Assembly (NCBI RefSeq): GCF_018390605.1
Contig: NZ_JAHBGD010000024.1
Span: forward strand, 682,001 to 746,000
From: Ancylobacter defluvii
GTDB lineage: Bacteria; Pseudomonadota; Alphaproteobacteria; Rhizobiales; Xanthobacteraceae
Length of the DNA: 64,000 nt
Direction of reading: 5' to 3'
Under the pieces are notes generated by a model. That model had not been told where the DNA came from, did no database searches, and saw only the letters and a program-made list of their open reading frames with translations. Position 1 is the first letter of the stretch. Every line of letters starts with the position of its first letter. Both the position numbers and the translations under genes were made by a program. Of this stretch, positions 46,812-54,533 are shown piece by piece.

Positions 46812-47426
46812 ATGTCGAACGCCGTTTCGTCCCACCTGCGCCGCGCCGCGCTTGCCGCTGGCTTTGCGCTTATGCCCGCCCTCGCCTTCGCCCATACCGG
46901 CGCCGGCGATGCCCACGGTTTCTCGCACGGTTTCATGCACCCCATCGGCGGTGTCGATCATGTGCTTGCCATGGTGGCGGTCGGCATCTTCGCCGCCCAG
47001 CTGGGCGGCCGGGCCATCTGGGCAGTGCCGGCCAGCTTCGTGGCACTGATGGCGGTCGGCGGCTTCCTGGGCATTGCGGGCGTCGGTCTGCCCTTCGTCG
47101 AGCTCGGCATCGTCGGCTCCATCGTGGTGCTCGGCCTCGTCGTCGCGCTGGGCTGGAAGAATGCGCCGCTCGGTGCCGCCATGGCGCTGGTCGGCTTCTT
47201 TGCCGTGTTCCACGGCCATGCCCACGGTACGGAAATGCCGGCCGACGCCTCCGGCCTCGCCTATGCCGCCGGCTTCATGCTCGCCACGGCGGCGCTGCAC
47301 ATCGCCGGTGTCGGCATCGGCCTCGCGCTCGGCAAGCTCGGCGAAACGCGCGCGCCGCGCCTCACCCAGGCCCTCGGCGCCGTGGTGGCGGTGACCGGCC
47401 TCGGCCTGTTGTCGGGCGTCATCTGA
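46812..47426 (+). CDS. hupE: HupE/UreJ-type nickel permease
   Basis: 204 residues. A signal sequence is followed by six membrane helices, with the first loop carrying the family motif in HGFMHPIGGVDHVLAMVAVG (HPxxGxDH) that binds nickel. It imports nickel across the inner membrane. With nikR upstream and a nickel-type ureohydrolase gene downstream, it probably feeds that enzyme and urease. The NikR operator directly in front indicates nickel-controlled expression. Confidence 0.92.
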   Translation: MSNAVSSHLRRAALAAGFALMPALAFAHTGAGDAHGFSHGFMHPIGGVDHVLAMVAVGIFAAQLGGRAIWAVPASFVALMAVGGFLGIAGVGLPFVELGIVGSIVVLGLVVALGWKNAPLGAAMALVGFFAVFHGHAHGTEMPADASGLAYAAGFMLATAALHIAGVGIGLALGKLGETRAPRLTQALGAVVAVTGLGLLSGVI

Positions 47427-47434
47427 TCGCCTGC

Positions 47435-47460
47435 GCGCCGAAACTTTCGGCGCCTCTGTT
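47435..47460 (+). terminator. Hairpin terminator after hupE
   Basis: GCGCCGAAA and TTTCGGCGC form a tight stem directly after the hupE stop, followed by CTCTGTTT. It would separate the nickel-controlled hupE transcript from the riboswitch-controlled gene. Confidence 0.6.
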
Positions 47461-47476
47461 TGCACGTGCCGCTATT

Positions 47477-47504
47477 CCGGGCTTCCGATCCGTCGGAAGC
47501 CCGG
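47477..47504 (+). other. Perfect 11-bp hairpin upstream of the riboswitch
   Basis: CCGGGCTTCCG and CGGAAGCCCGG with a six-base loop. No T run follows, so it may be a second terminator arm, a repeat, or an upstream stem. It ends about a dozen bases before the guanidine riboswitch core. Confidence 0.55.
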
Positions 47505-47515
47505 CTACGTTCATC

Positions 47516-47652
47516 GGCGTCCCTAGGGTTCCGGCATCGGCGATCTCGTATCTCCGCGTGCGTCTGGGCCGAGAGGGACAGCCCGGCGGCGGAGCCTCGC
47601 TCCACCACATTCGCCGGGTCCACGGCGGGATAAAAGCCCGGGAGGCTCGCGC
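47516..47652 (+). promoter_or_regulatory. Guanidine-I (ykkC) riboswitch
   Basis: Three conserved blocks of the guanidine-I aptamer appear in order and with normal spacing: CTAGGGTTCCG (47523-47533), CTGGGCCGAGAG (47564-47575) and ACGGCGGGATAAAAGCCCGG (from 47622). Variable hairpins lie between the blocks. It lies 87 bases before the gdmH start. Known members turn expression on when guanidinium binds. Downstream is a GC-rich hairpin (ACCCTCCGG / CCGAAGGGT, 47669-47693) without a T run, so how binding is read out is not clear; translation or Rho-type control is possible. Confidence 0.9.
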
Positions 47653-47738
47653 GAGCGGTTCGCGGCGTGACCCTCCGGTTCGTCCGAAGGGTTCTCCAAA
47701 GACCGGTCGCTAGGACTGATCGCAAGGAGAGAACCTTG

Positions 47739-48944
47739 ATGCGTTCCCATCCCACCCGTTCGACCCGTTTCGCCGGCCTTGCCCCGGCACCCGCCCGCCA
47801 GCGCCGCCATCATCCCAATTTCGAGATCCGGGGGATGCAGGGCTGGAAGGCACTGGAATCCGAGGAAAAGCTCTCCGAGGATGGCTGGCGCAAGGAGCAG
47901 CAATGGGCGCTCGACATGGGCCTGCCCGGCGCCGATTCCATCAACGACAAGTCGATCCCCACCTTCGCGCGCGGCGAGCTGCCGCATTTCGCCGGCATCA
48001 ACACCTTCATGAAGGCGCCCTATGTCGAGAACGTCCGCGACGTCGGCAAATATGACGCCGCCGTGGTCGGCATTCCCTTCGACAGCGGCACCACCTACCG
48101 CCCCGGCACCCGCTTCGGGCCGCAGGGCATCCGCCGCATCTCGGCGCTCTACACGCCCTACAACTACGAGCTCGGCGTCGATTTGCGCGAGCAGATGACG
48201 CTGTGCGACGTCGGCGACGTATTCACCATTCCCGCGAACCTCGAAAAGAGCTTCGACCAGATCTCCAAGGGCGTCAGCCACGTCTTCTCCTCCGGCGCGC
48301 TGCCGGTGATGCTGGGCGGCGACCACTCCATCGGCTTTCCCTGCGTGCGCGGCATCGCCGAATGCACCTCGAAGCGCATCGGCATCATCCATTTCGACCG
48401 CCATATCGATATCCAGGAGAAGGATCTCGACGAGCGCATGCACACCACGCCGTGGTACTGGGCGACCAACCTGCCGAACGTCTCGCCGAAGAACCTGGTG
48501 CAGCTCGGCATCGGCGGCTGGCAGGTTCCCCGCTACGGCGTGCAGGAGGCCCGCAAGCGCGGCACCAACGTGCTAACCATCGACGACATCGAGAAGATCG
48601 GGCTGGAAAAGGCCGCCGAGATCGCTCTGGAGCTGGCGTGGAAAGACGCGGATGCCGTCTACATCTCCTTCGATGTCGACAGCATCGACTGCGGCTTCGT
48701 GCCGGGCACCGGCTGGCCGGAGCCGGGCGGCTTCCTGCCGCGCGAGGCGCTGAAGATTCTCGGGCTGGTGGCCGCCGAAGGCCTGTGCGGGCTGGAAGTG
48801 GTGGAGGTCTCCCCGCCCTACGACACCTCGGACATCACCGCCCTGTTCGGCACCCGCGTGGTGGTTGAGGCGCTCGGCTCCATGCTCGCCCATGGCAAGC
48901 TCGGCTCGCACAAGCACATCATCGACAAGCCGGTGAGTTTCTGA
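47739..48944 (+). CDS. gdmH: Guanidine hydrolase-like ureohydrolase (GdmH type, agmatinase family)
   Basis: 401 residues, ureohydrolase fold with a long N-terminal extension of about 100 residues as in GdmH proteins. The dinuclear metal ligands are His196 (GGDHS), Asp220, His222 and Asp224 (FDRHID), Asp312 and Asp314 (FDVDSID). The DRHID form replaces the usual DAHxD of agmatinases. Placement behind a guanidine-I riboswitch and beside a nickel permease matches the nickel-dependent guanidine hydrolase described in Synechocystis, which makes urea and ammonia from guanidine. ATG 47739 has AAGGAGA eight bases before it. Agmatinase activity is the alternative, made unlikely by the riboswitch. Confidence 0.88.
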   Translation: MRSHPTRSTRFAGLAPAPARQRRHHPNFEIRGMQGWKALESEEKLSEDGWRKEQQWALDMGLPGADSINDKSIPTFARGELPHFAGINTFMKAPYVENVRDVGKYDAAVVGIPFDSGTTYRPGTRFGPQGIRRISALYTPYNYELGVDLREQMTLCDVGDVFTIPANLEKSFDQISKGVSHVFSSGALPVMLGGDHSIGFPCVRGIAECTSKRIGIIHFDRHIDIQEKDLDERMHTTPWYWATNLPNVSPKNLVQLGIGGWQVPRYGVQEARKRGTNVLTIDDIEKIGLEKAAEIALELAWKDADAVYISFDVDSIDCGFVPGTGWPEPGGFLPREALKILGLVAAEGLCGLEVVEVSPPYDTSDITALFGTRVVVEALGSMLAHGKLGSHKHIIDKPVSF

Positions 48945-48989
48945 GGAAACCGGATCGCCCGCTGTGAAGGCGGCACGCGGACCGGAAAC

Positions 48990-49101
48990 TCCCCTCTCCC
49001 CGTGGGGGAGAGGGGTGGGGTGAGGGGGCTCGACGCCTCCCAATCGTTAGAGCCCCTCACCGACCCGCTGCGCGGGCCACCTCTCCCCCAGCGGGGAGAG
49101 G
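48990..49101. repeat. Dispersed palindromic repeat, family A, copy 7
   Basis: CTCTCCCCGTGGGGGAGAG and CTCTCCCCCAGCGGGGAGAG hairpins flank CTCACCGACCCGCTGCGCGGGCCACC. It is nearly identical in its middle part to copy 1. It lies between gdmH and the His-rich protein gene. Confidence 0.87.
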
Positions 49102-49123
49102 AAAAGGATAAGGATATCAATCC

Positions 49124-49621
49124 ATGCATCGCGGACACGACCACGATCATTCCCACGACCACGGCGCGGGCGGCCATTCCCACGCCCATGCGCACTCCCA
49201 CCCCGGCCACAACCACGGCCACGGCCCCGCGCGCGTGGCGCAGTGGCAGACGCCGCATCTGCCCGAGCAGCCGCCGGCAGCCGAGCACCATCACGACGAA
49301 CCCGACCTCGATTTGGTCGAGCAGGCCTTCGTCGAGGGCTTCTCGGCGGCATCCGACCCGACCAGCTTCCTGCGTCTGGCCCGTGTGCCCTTCGACGCCA
49401 TCACCGAGGACGGCACCCGCGTCAGCCTGCTGCGCGTCGAGAGCAACGCCACCACCGATATCGGCGCGGTGATGCCGCATCTCGGCGGCGGCAGCTTCCG
49501 CTACGATCCGTTGCCGAAAGCCATGGTGTCGCGCCGCCAGCAGCTGCGCTTCGTCTATTTCGACGGCAAGGGCCTGCGCCCGCTGCCGCTGGCGGAAGTG
49601 CGCAGGCTGACCGAGGCTTGA
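49124..49621 (+). CDS. Histidine-rich protein of unknown function, candidate nickel-handling protein
   Basis: 165 residues. The first 34 residues contain 14 histidines in HxH and HDH runs, with a further EHHHDE near residue 56. The rest (about 58-165) is a compact mixed domain (LVEQAFVEGFSAASDPTSFLRLARVPF, LLRVESNATTDIGAVMPHLGGG, LRFVYFDGKGLRPLP) that I do not recognise. No signal peptide or membrane segment is seen, so it is probably cytoplasmic. It follows gdmH in the same direction. Guanidine hydrolase of Synechocystis needs HypA/HypB-like nickel helpers, which are absent here; this protein is a natural candidate for that role, by inference. Confidence 0.75.
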   Translation: MHRGHDHDHSHDHGAGGHSHAHAHSHPGHNHGHGPARVAQWQTPHLPEQPPAAEHHHDEPDLDLVEQAFVEGFSAASDPTSFLRLARVPFDAITEDGTRVSLLRVESNATTDIGAVMPHLGGGSFRYDPLPKAMVSRRQQLRFVYFDGKGLRPLPLAEVRRLTEA

Positions 49622-49816
49622 CGCCGGCACACGGCGTCGCGCTCGCGCAGTCGTGAGCCGCGCGTGTCGCAATGCCACGCGTTCGATCGCCGCGTGGGCA
49701 TTTTGACCGGTTGATCGGAACCGATCCAAAGTTCATGGTGCCCACGACGCCCGCTTGGCAGCTGGCAGCCGGAAACCCCGGCCGCCAGCTGCCGGCGAAG
49801 CAGAGTGGATGCACTG

Positions 49817-51043
49817 ATGGATTACACCGGGATTTTCCAGGCCGCCGTCGACACGCTGAAGAGCGAGCGGCGCTACCGCACCTTCGCCGAGATCGAGCGC
49901 GACGCCGCCCGCTTCCCGCGCGCAACGTGGCATTCGCCGGAAGGCCCGCGCGAGATCGTCATCTGGTGCTCGAACGACTATCTCGGCATGGGCTGCCATG
50001 AAAGCGTGGTCGAGGCGATGTGCGCCTCCGCTCGCACCGTGGGTGCCGGCGCCGGTGGCACCCGCAATATTTCCGGCAACAGCCACGCCATCGTCGAGCT
50101 GGAGCGCGAACTCGCCGACCTGCATGGCAAGCAGGCCGGCCTGGTCTTCACCTCCGGCTACATCTCCAACGAGACCGGCATCTCCACCCTCGCCCGGCTG
50201 ATCCCGGACTGCCTGATCCTCTCCGACGCGCTCAACCACAATTCGATGATCGAGGGCGTGCGCCACGCCGGGCGCGACAAGGCGGTGTTCCGCCACAACG
50301 ACCTTGCGCATCTGGAAGAGCTGCTCGCGGCGGCCGGCGACCGGCCGAAGCTCGTCGTGTTCGAGAGCGTCTATTCGATGGACGGCGACGTGGCGCCGAT
50401 CGGCGCCATCTGCGACCTCGCCGAGAAATACGGCGCCATGACCTATCTCGACGAGGTGCACGCGGTGGGCATGTACGGCCCGCGCGGCGCCGGCCTTGCC
50501 GAGCGCGACGGGGTGATGCACCGTGTCGACGTCATCGAGGGCACGCTCGGCAAGGCGTTCGGCGTGGTCGGCGGCTATATCACCGGCAAGACGGCGGTGA
50601 TCGACGCCGTGCGCTCCTATGCACCGGGCTTCATCTTCACCACCGCGCTGCCGCCGGCGGTCGCCGCCGCTGCCGCCGCCTCGGTCCGCCACCTCAAGGC
50701 GTCGAGCGCGGAGCGCGACCGGCAGCAGGAGCAGGTCGCCAAGGTGAAGAACGCCTTCGAGGCCGCCGGCCTGCCGCAGCTGCTCACCGACACCCATATC
50801 GTGCCGGTGATGGTCGGCGACGCGGAGGCCTGCAAGGCGGCCAGCGACATGCTGCTCGCCGAGCACGGCATCTACATCCAGCCGATCAACTACCCGACGG
50901 TGCCGCGCGGCACCGAGCGGCTGCGCATCACCCCCGGCCCGCTGCATGACGATGCCCTCGTCGCCCAGCTCACCGCCGCCATGGTCGATGTGTGGACGCG
51001 GCTCGGCCTCGACTTCGTCGCCCAGGCGGAGGCCGCCGAGTAA
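49817..51043 (+). CDS. hemA: 5-Aminolevulinate synthase
   Basis: 408 residues, the alphaproteobacterial C4-pathway enzyme that joins glycine and succinyl-CoA to start haem synthesis. It has the family pattern [32 protein letters not shown] and the PLP lysine at 246 in [12 protein letters not shown] 49817 gives the standard [15 protein letters not shown] start; an ATG four codons earlier is possible. An inverted pair GATCGG-AA-CCGATC lies about 100 bases upstream but is not an FNR box. Confidence 0.96.
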   Translation: MDYTGIFQAAVDTLKSERRYRTFAEIERDAARFPRATWHSPEGPREIVIWCSNDYLGMGCHESVVEAMCASARTVGAGAGGTRNISGNSHAIVELERELADLHGKQAGLVFTSGYISNETGISTLARLIPDCLILSDALNHNSMIEGVRHAGRDKAVFRHNDLAHLEELLAAAGDRPKLVVFESVYSMDGDVAPIGAICDLAEKYGAMTYLDEVHAVGMYGPRGAGLAERDGVMHRVDVIEGTLGKAFGVVGGYITGKTAVIDAVRSYAPGFIFTTALPPAVAAAAAASVRHLKASSAERDRQQEQVAKVKNAFEAAGLPQLLTDTHIVPVMVGDAEACKAASDMLLAEHGIYIQPINYPTVPRGTERLRITPGPLHDDALVAQLTAAMVDVWTRLGLDFVAQAEAAE

Positions 51044-51070
51044 GACGGCGGCGCAGCGGGGCGAAGTCGG

Positions 51071-52186
51071 TCAGTCCTTGGTTTCGGCCTCGGGATCGGC
51101 GGTACCGGCCTTCGGCACCGCCGACGGCCCGAACACGAAGCGCACCACCAGCGGCAAGGCCAGCGACAGTCCGACGAAGCGCGCCAGATGGTGCGCGGCG
51201 ACGAAGGCCGGATCGACGCCGAGCACGAAGGCCATGATGGTCATCGCCTCCAGCGCGCCCGGCACATAGGCGAGGAAGACCTTGGAGAGCGGCTCGCCGG
51301 CGAGCCAAGCCGCCGCCACCGCGAAGAGGAAGGCGACGCTCACCGCCAGCGTCAGCGCCACCAACCCGTCGAGGAAGAAGCGCCGCAGCGTCGCCAACGA
51401 GGTGCCGGCGAAGCGGCCGCCGGAATTGGCGCCGAGAATCCCGAAGCCGGCGATCAGCAGCAGGTCCGGCAGCCGCCCCTGCACGATGCCGGTGCCATGC
51501 AGCACGCCGCTGGTCAGCATCGCCCCGACCATGGCGCCGCCGGGAAACCGCACCCGCTCGAACAGGAAGGCGCCCACCGCTCCCGCCCCCAGCGACAGCA
51601 GCAGATTATACAGGTCCGGCACCACCGGGTTGATCGGCAGCGTCCCGGCGGGCTGGTGGCCGAGCCCGCCCATCGCCGCCGGCAGCAGCGCCACCAGCAC
51701 GAACAGCCGCAGCGACTGGCCGAACACCACCCGGCGCACATCGGCGCCGGAGGTTTCCGCCATGATCAGCACCGCGGACAGCGCCCCGGGCGCGGCGGCG
51801 AAGAAGGCGCTGCGCCGGTCCCATTTGGCGACCTTCTCCAGATACAGCCCCACCACGATCATCATCGCCGGCAGCGAGACCATCAGCACCACCATGGTCA
51901 CCGGCCAGGTGGTGATGCCCTTCAGCGTTTCCGGCGACACCGCCGCGCCGATCGAGGTGCCGAGAACCACGAAGGTGACGTCGCGCACCCGTCGTCCGAC
52001 CCGCACCGGCGCGCCGGCCAATGCGGCGATGGCGCAGGCGACCAGCGCGCCCGACAGCCAGCCCGCCGGCATGCCGAGAAAGGCGAACAGCCCGCCGCCG
52101 GCGAAGGCCAGCGCCAGTGTGGCGAGCGCCCAGCCCTGTCGACGCAACCAGGCACGGCGAGATTCGGAAGTTTGCGGATTCGGCAT
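51071..52186 (-). CDS. AbrB-family membrane protein (ammonia monooxygenase-like annotation)
   Basis: 371 residues with about ten hydrophobic segments in two repeats, each with a GxxSAVLIMAE- or ALEAMTIMAF-like stretch (PGALSAVLIMAETSGADVRRV; PGALEAMTIMAFVLGVDPAFVAAHH). This is the AbrB duplication family, a membrane protein of uncertain function despite names such as ammonia monooxygenase or AbrB regulator. It is convergent with hemA (27-base gap) and divergent from hemN, sharing the 63-base gap that holds an FNR/FixK box. Confidence 0.82.
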   Translation of the reverse strand: MPNPQTSESRRAWLRRQGWALATLALAFAGGGLFAFLGMPAGWLSGALVACAIAALAGAPVRVGRRVRDVTFVVLGTSIGAAVSPETLKGITTWPVTMVVLMVSLPAMMIVVGLYLEKVAKWDRRSAFFAAAPGALSAVLIMAETSGADVRRVVFGQSLRLFVLVALLPAAMGGLGHQPAGTLPINPVVPDLYNLLLSLGAGAVGAFLFERVRFPGGAMVGAMLTSGVLHGTGIVQGRLPDLLLIAGFGILGANSGGRFAGTSLATLRRFFLDGLVALTLAVSVAFLFAVAAAWLAGEPLSKVFLAYVPGALEAMTIMAFVLGVDPAFVAAHHLARFVGLSLALPLVVRFVFGPSAVPKAGTADPEAETKD

Positions 52187-52201
52187 CAACGGCGATTTCG
52201 T

Positions 52202-52215
52202 TTGCTGCGGATCAA
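52202..52215. promoter_or_regulatory. FNR/FixK-type box before hemN
   Basis: TTGCT-N4-ATCAA, one mismatch from the FNR/FixK consensus TTGAT-N4-ATCAA. It is centred about 41 bases upstream of the hemN start. The fixK-type gene nearby makes FixK the likely activator, raising anaerobic coproporphyrinogen oxidase under low oxygen. It also lies 16-29 bases before the divergent AbrB-type gene. Confidence 0.75.
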
Positions 52216-52249
52216 TGCGCCACCCGTCCACGAAGGTCAATTTCGACGC

Positions 52250-53569
52250 ATGACCAGTTCCGCTCTTTTTCACGCCGAGCGCGCCGTGCCGCGCTACACC
52301 TCCTATCCCACCGCGCCGCATTTCAGCGCGGAGGTCGATGCCGCCCGGCACGCGCAATGGCTCGCCGCGCTGCTGGCCGGGGCCAGCCTGTCGCTGTATC
52401 TGCACGTGCCGTTCTGCTCGTCGATCTGCTTCTATTGCGGCTGCACCACCAAGGCGACCCGGCGGGCCAGTCCGGTCGCCGCCTATGCCGCCCGGCTGGA
52501 GCGCGAGATCGAGAGGGTGGCGGCGCAGGCTGGCGGCCGGCCGGTCACGCATATCGCCTGGGGCGGCGGCACGCCGAGCCTGATCGGCCCGGAGGCGCTG
52601 CGCCGGCTCCATGCCCGCATCGCCGGCTGGTTCGACCTCGAGCCGCTGGCCGAGCACGCCATCGAGCTCGACCCGCGGGAGACCGATGGGCCGCTGGCCG
52701 ACGCCCTCGCCGCCATCGGCGTCGACCGGGTCAGCTTCGGCGTGCAGGACTTCAGCGCCCATGTGCAGAGCGCCATCGGCCGGGTGCAGCCCTTCGGAAC
52801 CGTCGAGCGGGCGGTGAGGCTGATGCGCGAGAACGGGGTCGGCGCGATCAATCTCGACCTGATGTACGGCCTGCCGCACCAGACCGCGCGCGACGTGCGC
52901 CGCACCGCCCATATAGCGGCGCAGCTTAAGCCCGAGCGCCTCGCTTTGTTCGGCTATGCCCATGTGCCGTGGGTGCGGCCGAATCAGCGGCTGATCGACC
53001 AGACCGCCCTGCCCGGTGCCGCCGAGCGGCTGGAGCAGGCGGAAGCGGCGCGCGAGACGCTGGTGGCGCTCGGCTATGTCGCCATCGGCCTCGACCATTT
53101 CGCCCGGCCGGACGACCCGATGGCAGTGGCGGCCCGCGAGGGGCGGCTGCACCGCAATTTCCAGGGCTACACCGTCGATCGGGCCGAGGCGCTGATCGGC
53201 TTCGGCACCTCGGCCATCAGCCGCTTTCCGCAGGGCTTCACCCAGAACGCGGCGGATACGCCTTCCTATATCCGCGCCATCGATGCCGGCGGCCTGGCTA
53301 CGGTGCGCGGCGTCGCCTTCACCGGCGACGACCTGCGCCGCGGCGCGCTGATCGAACGGCTGATGTGCGATTTCGCGGTGGATCTCGACGAGGAGATCCT
53401 CATCGAGGCCACCCCGCGTCTGGCGCCGCTGGCGGCGGATGGGCTCATCCGAATCGAGGGCCGGCACGTGGAGGTCACGCCGAGCGGGCGGCCCTTCGTG
53501 CGGCTCGCCGCCGCCGCGCTCGATGCCCGGCTGCAACAGGGCGCTGCCCGGCACTCGGTCGCGGTGTGA
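52250..53569 (+). CDS. hemN: Oxygen-independent coproporphyrinogen III oxidase
   Basis: 439 residues, a radical SAM enzyme. The 4Fe-4S motif is Cys56-x3-Cys60-x2-Cys63 with the extra Cys65 of true HemN (FCSSICFYCGC). Further family segments are YTSYPTAPHF, THIAWGGGTPSLI and GVQDFSAHVQSAIGRVQPF. It converts coproporphyrinogen III to protoporphyrinogen IX without oxygen. An FNR/FixK box upstream ties it to the oxygen-sensing genes that follow. Confidence 0.95.
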   Translation: MTSSALFHAERAVPRYTSYPTAPHFSAEVDAARHAQWLAALLAGASLSLYLHVPFCSSICFYCGCTTKATRRASPVAAYAARLEREIERVAAQAGGRPVTHIAWGGGTPSLIGPEALRRLHARIAGWFDLEPLAEHAIELDPRETDGPLADALAAIGVDRVSFGVQDFSAHVQSAIGRVQPFGTVERAVRLMRENGVGAINLDLMYGLPHQTARDVRRTAHIAAQLKPERLALFGYAHVPWVRPNQRLIDQTALPGAAERLEQAEAARETLVALGYVAIGLDHFARPDDPMAVAAREGRLHRNFQGYTVDRAEALIGFGTSAISRFPQGFTQNAADTPSYIRAIDAGGLATVRGVAFTGDDLRRGALIERLMCDFAVDLDEEILIEATPRLAPLAADGLIRIEGRHVEVTPSGRPFVRLAAAALDARLQQGAARHSVAV

Positions 53570-53622
53570 GCGTTGCCCAAGGCCGGGTTGCCCTGGCACC
53601 GACGTTGCCCCGGCACCGACCG

Positions 53623-53657
53623 GCAAAACAAAACGCCCCGCGGCAAGCCACGGGGCG
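53623..53657 (-). terminator. Intrinsic terminator after fixK
   Basis: On the minus strand, stem CGCCCCGTGG / CCGCGGGGCG with a CTTG loop followed by TTTTGTTTT, about 100 bases downstream of the fixK stop. One mismatch in a ten-base stem. It may also serve hemN from the other side. Confidence 0.8.
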
Positions 53658-53760
53658 CGTGAAGGAGCGGCGCCGAGAGCGCCAAGGGGTTGAACGCCTC
53701 ATGCCGCACGACCGGATGAACTTGTTCTTGTTTGTCCCCCTCCGGCGTATTTCGTGTGTC

Positions 53761-54441
53761 TCAGGCGGCGCCGGCGAGGCGCTGCATGCTGCCGCGATCG
53801 CGGATGCGCACCTCGTCGGCGCGCAGCAGCGCGACGAGGCCGCGGCGCTTCAGCTCGGAAAACGCCCGGCTCACCGTCTCCAGCGTCAGGCCGAGGAAGT
53901 CGGCGATCTCCTGCCGGGTCATGGCGATATGCACCGAGCCGTCGCGGGGCGCGCCGGGAGCCGGCTCCGGCATCAGCCGCAGCAGGAAGAAGGCCACGCG
54001 CTCCAGCGCCGACATGCGTCCTAGCGCCAGCGCATGCGCATGCATGGTGCAAAGCTGGCTCTCGAAGCGGCGCAGCAGCCGGGCGGCGAGCGCGGCGTCG
54101 CGCTCCAGCGCCCCGCGCTCATGCGGGACCACCAGGCTGGCGGTCAGCGTTTCGGCGGAACAGGCATAGGCATCGCCGCAGGCAAGGCCGAACATGTCGC
54201 CGGGGCCGAGCAATTCAACCACCTGGCGGCGACCGTCGGGCAGCAGCTTGGTCAGCATCACCGCGCCCTCGGCCACCTCCATGATGCGCCGGGCCGGATC
54301 GCCCTCATGCAGCAGCGTCGTGTGAGCGGGAACGCGGGTGCCCGGGACCGGATGTTCGGCCGGGCCACCCGCATGAATGGAACCGCGCATAGTGGAGGTG
54401 CCGTGGCTGGTGCCGATCCGATCCTCGATTGCCTGCCGCAT
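53761..54441 (-). CDS. fixK: FixK-type Crp/Fnr regulator
   Basis: 226 residues. A cyclic-nucleotide-binding-like sensor domain (about 35-145, TRVPAHTTLLHEGDPARRIMEVAEGAVMLTK) precedes a Crp helix-turn-helix (TRQEIADFLGLTLETVSRAFSELKRRGLV) with the ETVSR recognition residues that read TTGAT half sites. The N-terminal cysteine cluster of FNR is missing, so it is not itself an oxygen sensor, as in FixK. GGAGG lies seven bases before the ATG. A FixJ-like site is found upstream. Confidence 0.88.
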   Translation of the reverse strand: MRQAIEDRIGTSHGTSTMRGSIHAGGPAEHPVPGTRVPAHTTLLHEGDPARRIMEVAEGAVMLTKLLPDGRRQVVELLGPGDMFGLACGDAYACSAETLTASLVVPHERGALERDAALAARLLRRFESQLCTMHAHALALGRMSALERVAFFLLRLMPEPAPGAPRDGSVHIAMTRQEIADFLGLTLETVSRAFSELKRRGLVALLRADEVRIRDRGSMQRLAGAA

Positions 54442-54510
54442 GGGAGCCTCCGTTCTGACTGGCTCGAACCATAGGCGGGTGCGCTGCGGCGCATAGTTGG
54501 GGCGGCTGCG

Positions 54511-54528
54511 TAAGGGAAACTGCGCAAG
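54511..54528 (-). promoter_or_regulatory. FixJ-like binding site before fixK
   Basis: Read on the minus strand, CTTGCGCAGTTTCCCTTA. The AGTTTCCCTT part matches the known FixJ target of rhizobial fixK promoters (GTAAGTAGTTTCCCTT type). It lies 70-87 bases upstream of the fixK start, in the short gap after the receiver gene, and explains how FixJ would activate fixK separately. Confidence 0.72.
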
Positions 54529-54533
54529 CCGAC

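Noticed and set aside
47739..48944. Agmatinase (speB) in polyamine synthesis
   Set aside because: The guanidine riboswitch, the DRHID motif and the nickel genes fit guanidine hydrolase better. The polyamine-type importer is 8 kb away and unrelated in control.
49711..49729. TTGATC..GATCCAA symmetry before hemA as an FNR/FixK box
   Set aside because: The half sites are too far apart and the second half does not give ATCAA at four-base spacing. It is only a local inverted repeat.
51071..52186. AbrB-type gene as ammonia monooxygenase or DNA-binding regulator
   Set aside because: The protein is an integral membrane protein with a duplicated module; neither the enzyme nor the DNA-binding AbrB fold is present.
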